Positions 62,762-64,000 of a stretch of 64,000 bases of DNA are shown here, piece by piece; within the stretch, counting starts at the first letter, position 1, and the number at the start of each line of letters is the position of its first letter. The translations under genes and the position numbers were made by a program. The DNA lies in the NCBI RefSeq assembly GCF_003173055.1, contig NZ_QGLF01000001.1, positions 255,085 to 319,084 of the forward strand. The letters run 5' to 3'. This stretch comes from Zavarzinia compransoris. GTDB lineage: Bacteria; Pseudomonadota; Alphaproteobacteria; Zavarziniales; Zavarziniaceae. A model generated the notes under the pieces. It ran no database searches and was not told the DNA's origin. It saw nothing but the letters and a program-made list of their open reading frames with translations.

Positions 62762-63760
62762 TCAGCGCAAGGGTTCGACCAGCCGGTCGATGACCTGGGC
62801 GATGCCCACGCCCTCGGCCCGGGCGGCGAAGGTCAGCGCCATGCGGTGGCGCAGCACGGGCGCGGCCAGCGCGATGACATCGTCCTTCGACGGCGACAGG
62901 CGGCCGTCGATCAGGGCGCGGGCGCGGGCCGCCAGCATCAGGGCCTGGGCCGCGCGCGGGCCGGGGCCCCAGGCGATCAGCTTGGCGATCTCGGCCCGGC
63001 TTTCCCCCGCCGGGCGGGCGGAGCGGACGAGATCGAGAATCCCCTCGACCACCGAATCGCCGACCGGCATGCGCCGGACCAGATCCTGCGCCGCCTGCAA
63101 TTCGCCGGCTTCCAGCACCGGCCGGGCCTTGGGCGCGGCCGCCCCCGTGGTCGCGATCAGCATGCGCTTTTCCGCCGCCCGGTCCGGGTAGTCGACATTG
63201 ATTTCGAGCAGGAAACGGTCGAGCTGGGCTTCCGGCAGGGGATAGGTGCCTTCCTGTTCCAGCGGGTTCTGGGTGGCGAGGACGTGGAACGGCCGGGGCA
63301 GGGGGTGGCGCTCGCCGGCGATCGAAATCTCGCCCTCCTGCATCGCCTGAAGCAGGGCGGACTGGGTGCGCGGGCTGGCGCGGTTGATTTCGTCCGCCAT
63401 CAGCAGCTGGCAGAACACCGGGCCCTTGACGAAGCGGAAGCGGCGCCGGCCGTCCTCGCCCTCCTCCAGCACCTCGGTGCCGACGATGTCGGCGGGCATC
63501 AGGTCGGGCGTGAACTGGATGCGCCGGTCGTCGAGGCCGAGCACGGTGCCCAGCGTCTCGACCAGCCGGGTCTTGGCGAGGCCGGGCACGCCGACGAGAA
63601 GGCCGTGGCCGCCCGCCAGCAGGGTGACCAGCGCCTGCTCGATCACCGTTTCCTGGCCGAAGACCACGTCGCCGATCGCCGCCTTCAGGGTGGAGAGCCT
63701 GGCCCCGAGGCGATCGATTTCCTGAACAAGAGCCTCGCGGCTGTCGCTGACGTTCGCCAT
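62762..63760 (-). CDS. MoxR-type AAA+ ATPase
   Basis: 332 aa. Walker [11 protein letters not shown], Walker [25 protein letters not shown] (family-specific stretch), sensor 1 [23 protein letters not shown]. Acts as a chaperone-like ATPase, perhaps with the DUF58 and VWA-like proteins following in the operon. Start ATG 63758-63760; an ATG 11 codons earlier is in frame. Confidence 0.93.
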   Translation of the reverse strand: MANVSDSREALVQEIDRLGARLSTLKAAIGDVVFGQETVIEQALVTLLAGGHGLLVGVPGLAKTRLVETLGTVLGLDDRRIQFTPDLMPADIVGTEVLEEGEDGRRRFRFVKGPVFCQLLMADEINRASPRTQSALLQAMQEGEISIAGERHPLPRPFHVLATQNPLEQEGTYPLPEAQLDRFLLEINVDYPDRAAEKRMLIATTGAAAPKARPVLEAGELQAAQDLVRRMPVGDSVVEGILDLVRSARPAGESRAEIAKLIAWGPGPRAAQALMLAARARALIDGRLSPSKDDVIALAAPVLRHRMALTFAARAEGVGIAQVIDRLVEPLR

Positions 63761-63840
63761 GGTGCTCACTATATTCGTTACGGACGGCGACAAGGCTAAC
63801 CCGATACGGGCGGCTCCACCAGACGGCCGTCACGCAAGAG

Positions 63841-64000
63841 ATGAGTGATATGGCAAGCAGTGATCAGGTTCAGGCACCCGATGCGCAAGGGCTGGCCGCG
63901 GCGGCGAAGGCGGCGGGCAAGCGCGGGCTGCCGCCCATCCACCTGTGGAATCCGCCCTTCTGCGGCGACATGGACATGGAAATCCGGCGCGACGGCTCGT
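63841..64000 (+). CDS. DUF1285 protein (5' part only)
   Basis: The first 53 codons show [18 protein letters not shown], the signature of DUF1285 proteins, which usually sit beside the moxR cluster in alphaproteobacteria. Divergent from moxR with an 80-bp gap. The rest lies beyond the window. Confidence 0.8.
   Translation, partial: MSDMASSDQVQAPDAQGLAAAAKAAGKRGLPPIHLWNPPFCGDMDMEIRRDGS

Overview
This 64 kb window is very GC-rich chromosomal DNA from an alphaproteobacterium, most like the Rhodospirillales and their neighbours. The evidence is gene content and order: ppx–rlmE, aroK–aroB, an aminotransferase–hom–glpX run, a class I PHA synthase, a malyl-CoA lyase of the methylotroph MclA type, homospermidine synthase, a MoxR/DUF58/DUF4159 operon beside a DUF1285 gene, Flp pilins, and Zur- and SoxR-type regulatory sites. 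I saw no rRNA, tRNA, CRISPR array, transposase or prophage. The species cannot be named from the sequence alone.

Layout. 1–3.7 kb: SulP anion transporter (3' end outside the window) with an XRE regulator, then ppx–rlmE and a pair of palindromes. 3.7–9.5 kb: an accessory block of four leftward secreted-protein genes, three sharing one W...C...C module and the fourth a two-repeat cyanovirin-N-like lectin. Behind them is a LuxR-type regulator fused to an alpha/beta-hydrolase domain whose nucleophile position is Ala. 9.7–16.6 kb: aroK–aroB; divergently a conserved 46-aa membrane protein, an exported protein and xerD; then mclA and accA separated by three 29-bp palindromic repeats. 16.7–23.6 kb: membrane protein, unknown protein, two Sel1-repeat proteins, phaC and a divergent OmpA-like protein. 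23.7–28.5 kb: aminotransferase–hom–glpX, a long imperfect inverted repeat, and a BaiN-like flavoprotein. 28.6–34.8 kb: STT3-like membrane glycosyltransferase, two Flp pilins, a His-motif membrane protein, a repetitive lipoprotein and an aldehyde dehydrogenase.

34.8–40.4 kb is a metal and redox region. soxR is followed by a consensus-like SoxR promoter driving a 42-codon reading frame. A Zur-like palindrome precedes an operon of a 37-aa membrane peptide, znuC, znuB, znuA, a CobW-family metallochaperone and a WD40 protein. 40.4–51.6 kb: membrane protein, TonB-dependent (haem-type) receptor with a Fur-like box, LysR regulator divergent from gcdH and a CoA-transferase (glutarate catabolism), DUF4328-like protein, cupin, secreted protein and penicillin acylase. 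51.7–57.1 kb: a possible short RNA or leader ending in an intrinsic terminator, phoH, monothiol glutaredoxin, a single reading frame joining a YihY/BrkB membrane domain to homospermidine synthase, cheW and a DUF4160/DUF2442 pair. 57.1–64 kb: leftward moxR–DUF58–BatA/DUF4159–VWA-like operon and the start of a DUF1285 gene.

Most promising leads: the YihY–homospermidine synthase fusion or frameshift at a C7 tract, the SoxR-controlled microprotein, the secreted lectin/W-C module cluster, and a pilin–glycosyltransferase neighbourhood. Starts were chosen by eye from Shine–Dalgarno spacing, signal peptides and family length; where two are possible both are given. Promoters, operators and terminators are predictions from sequence pattern only.
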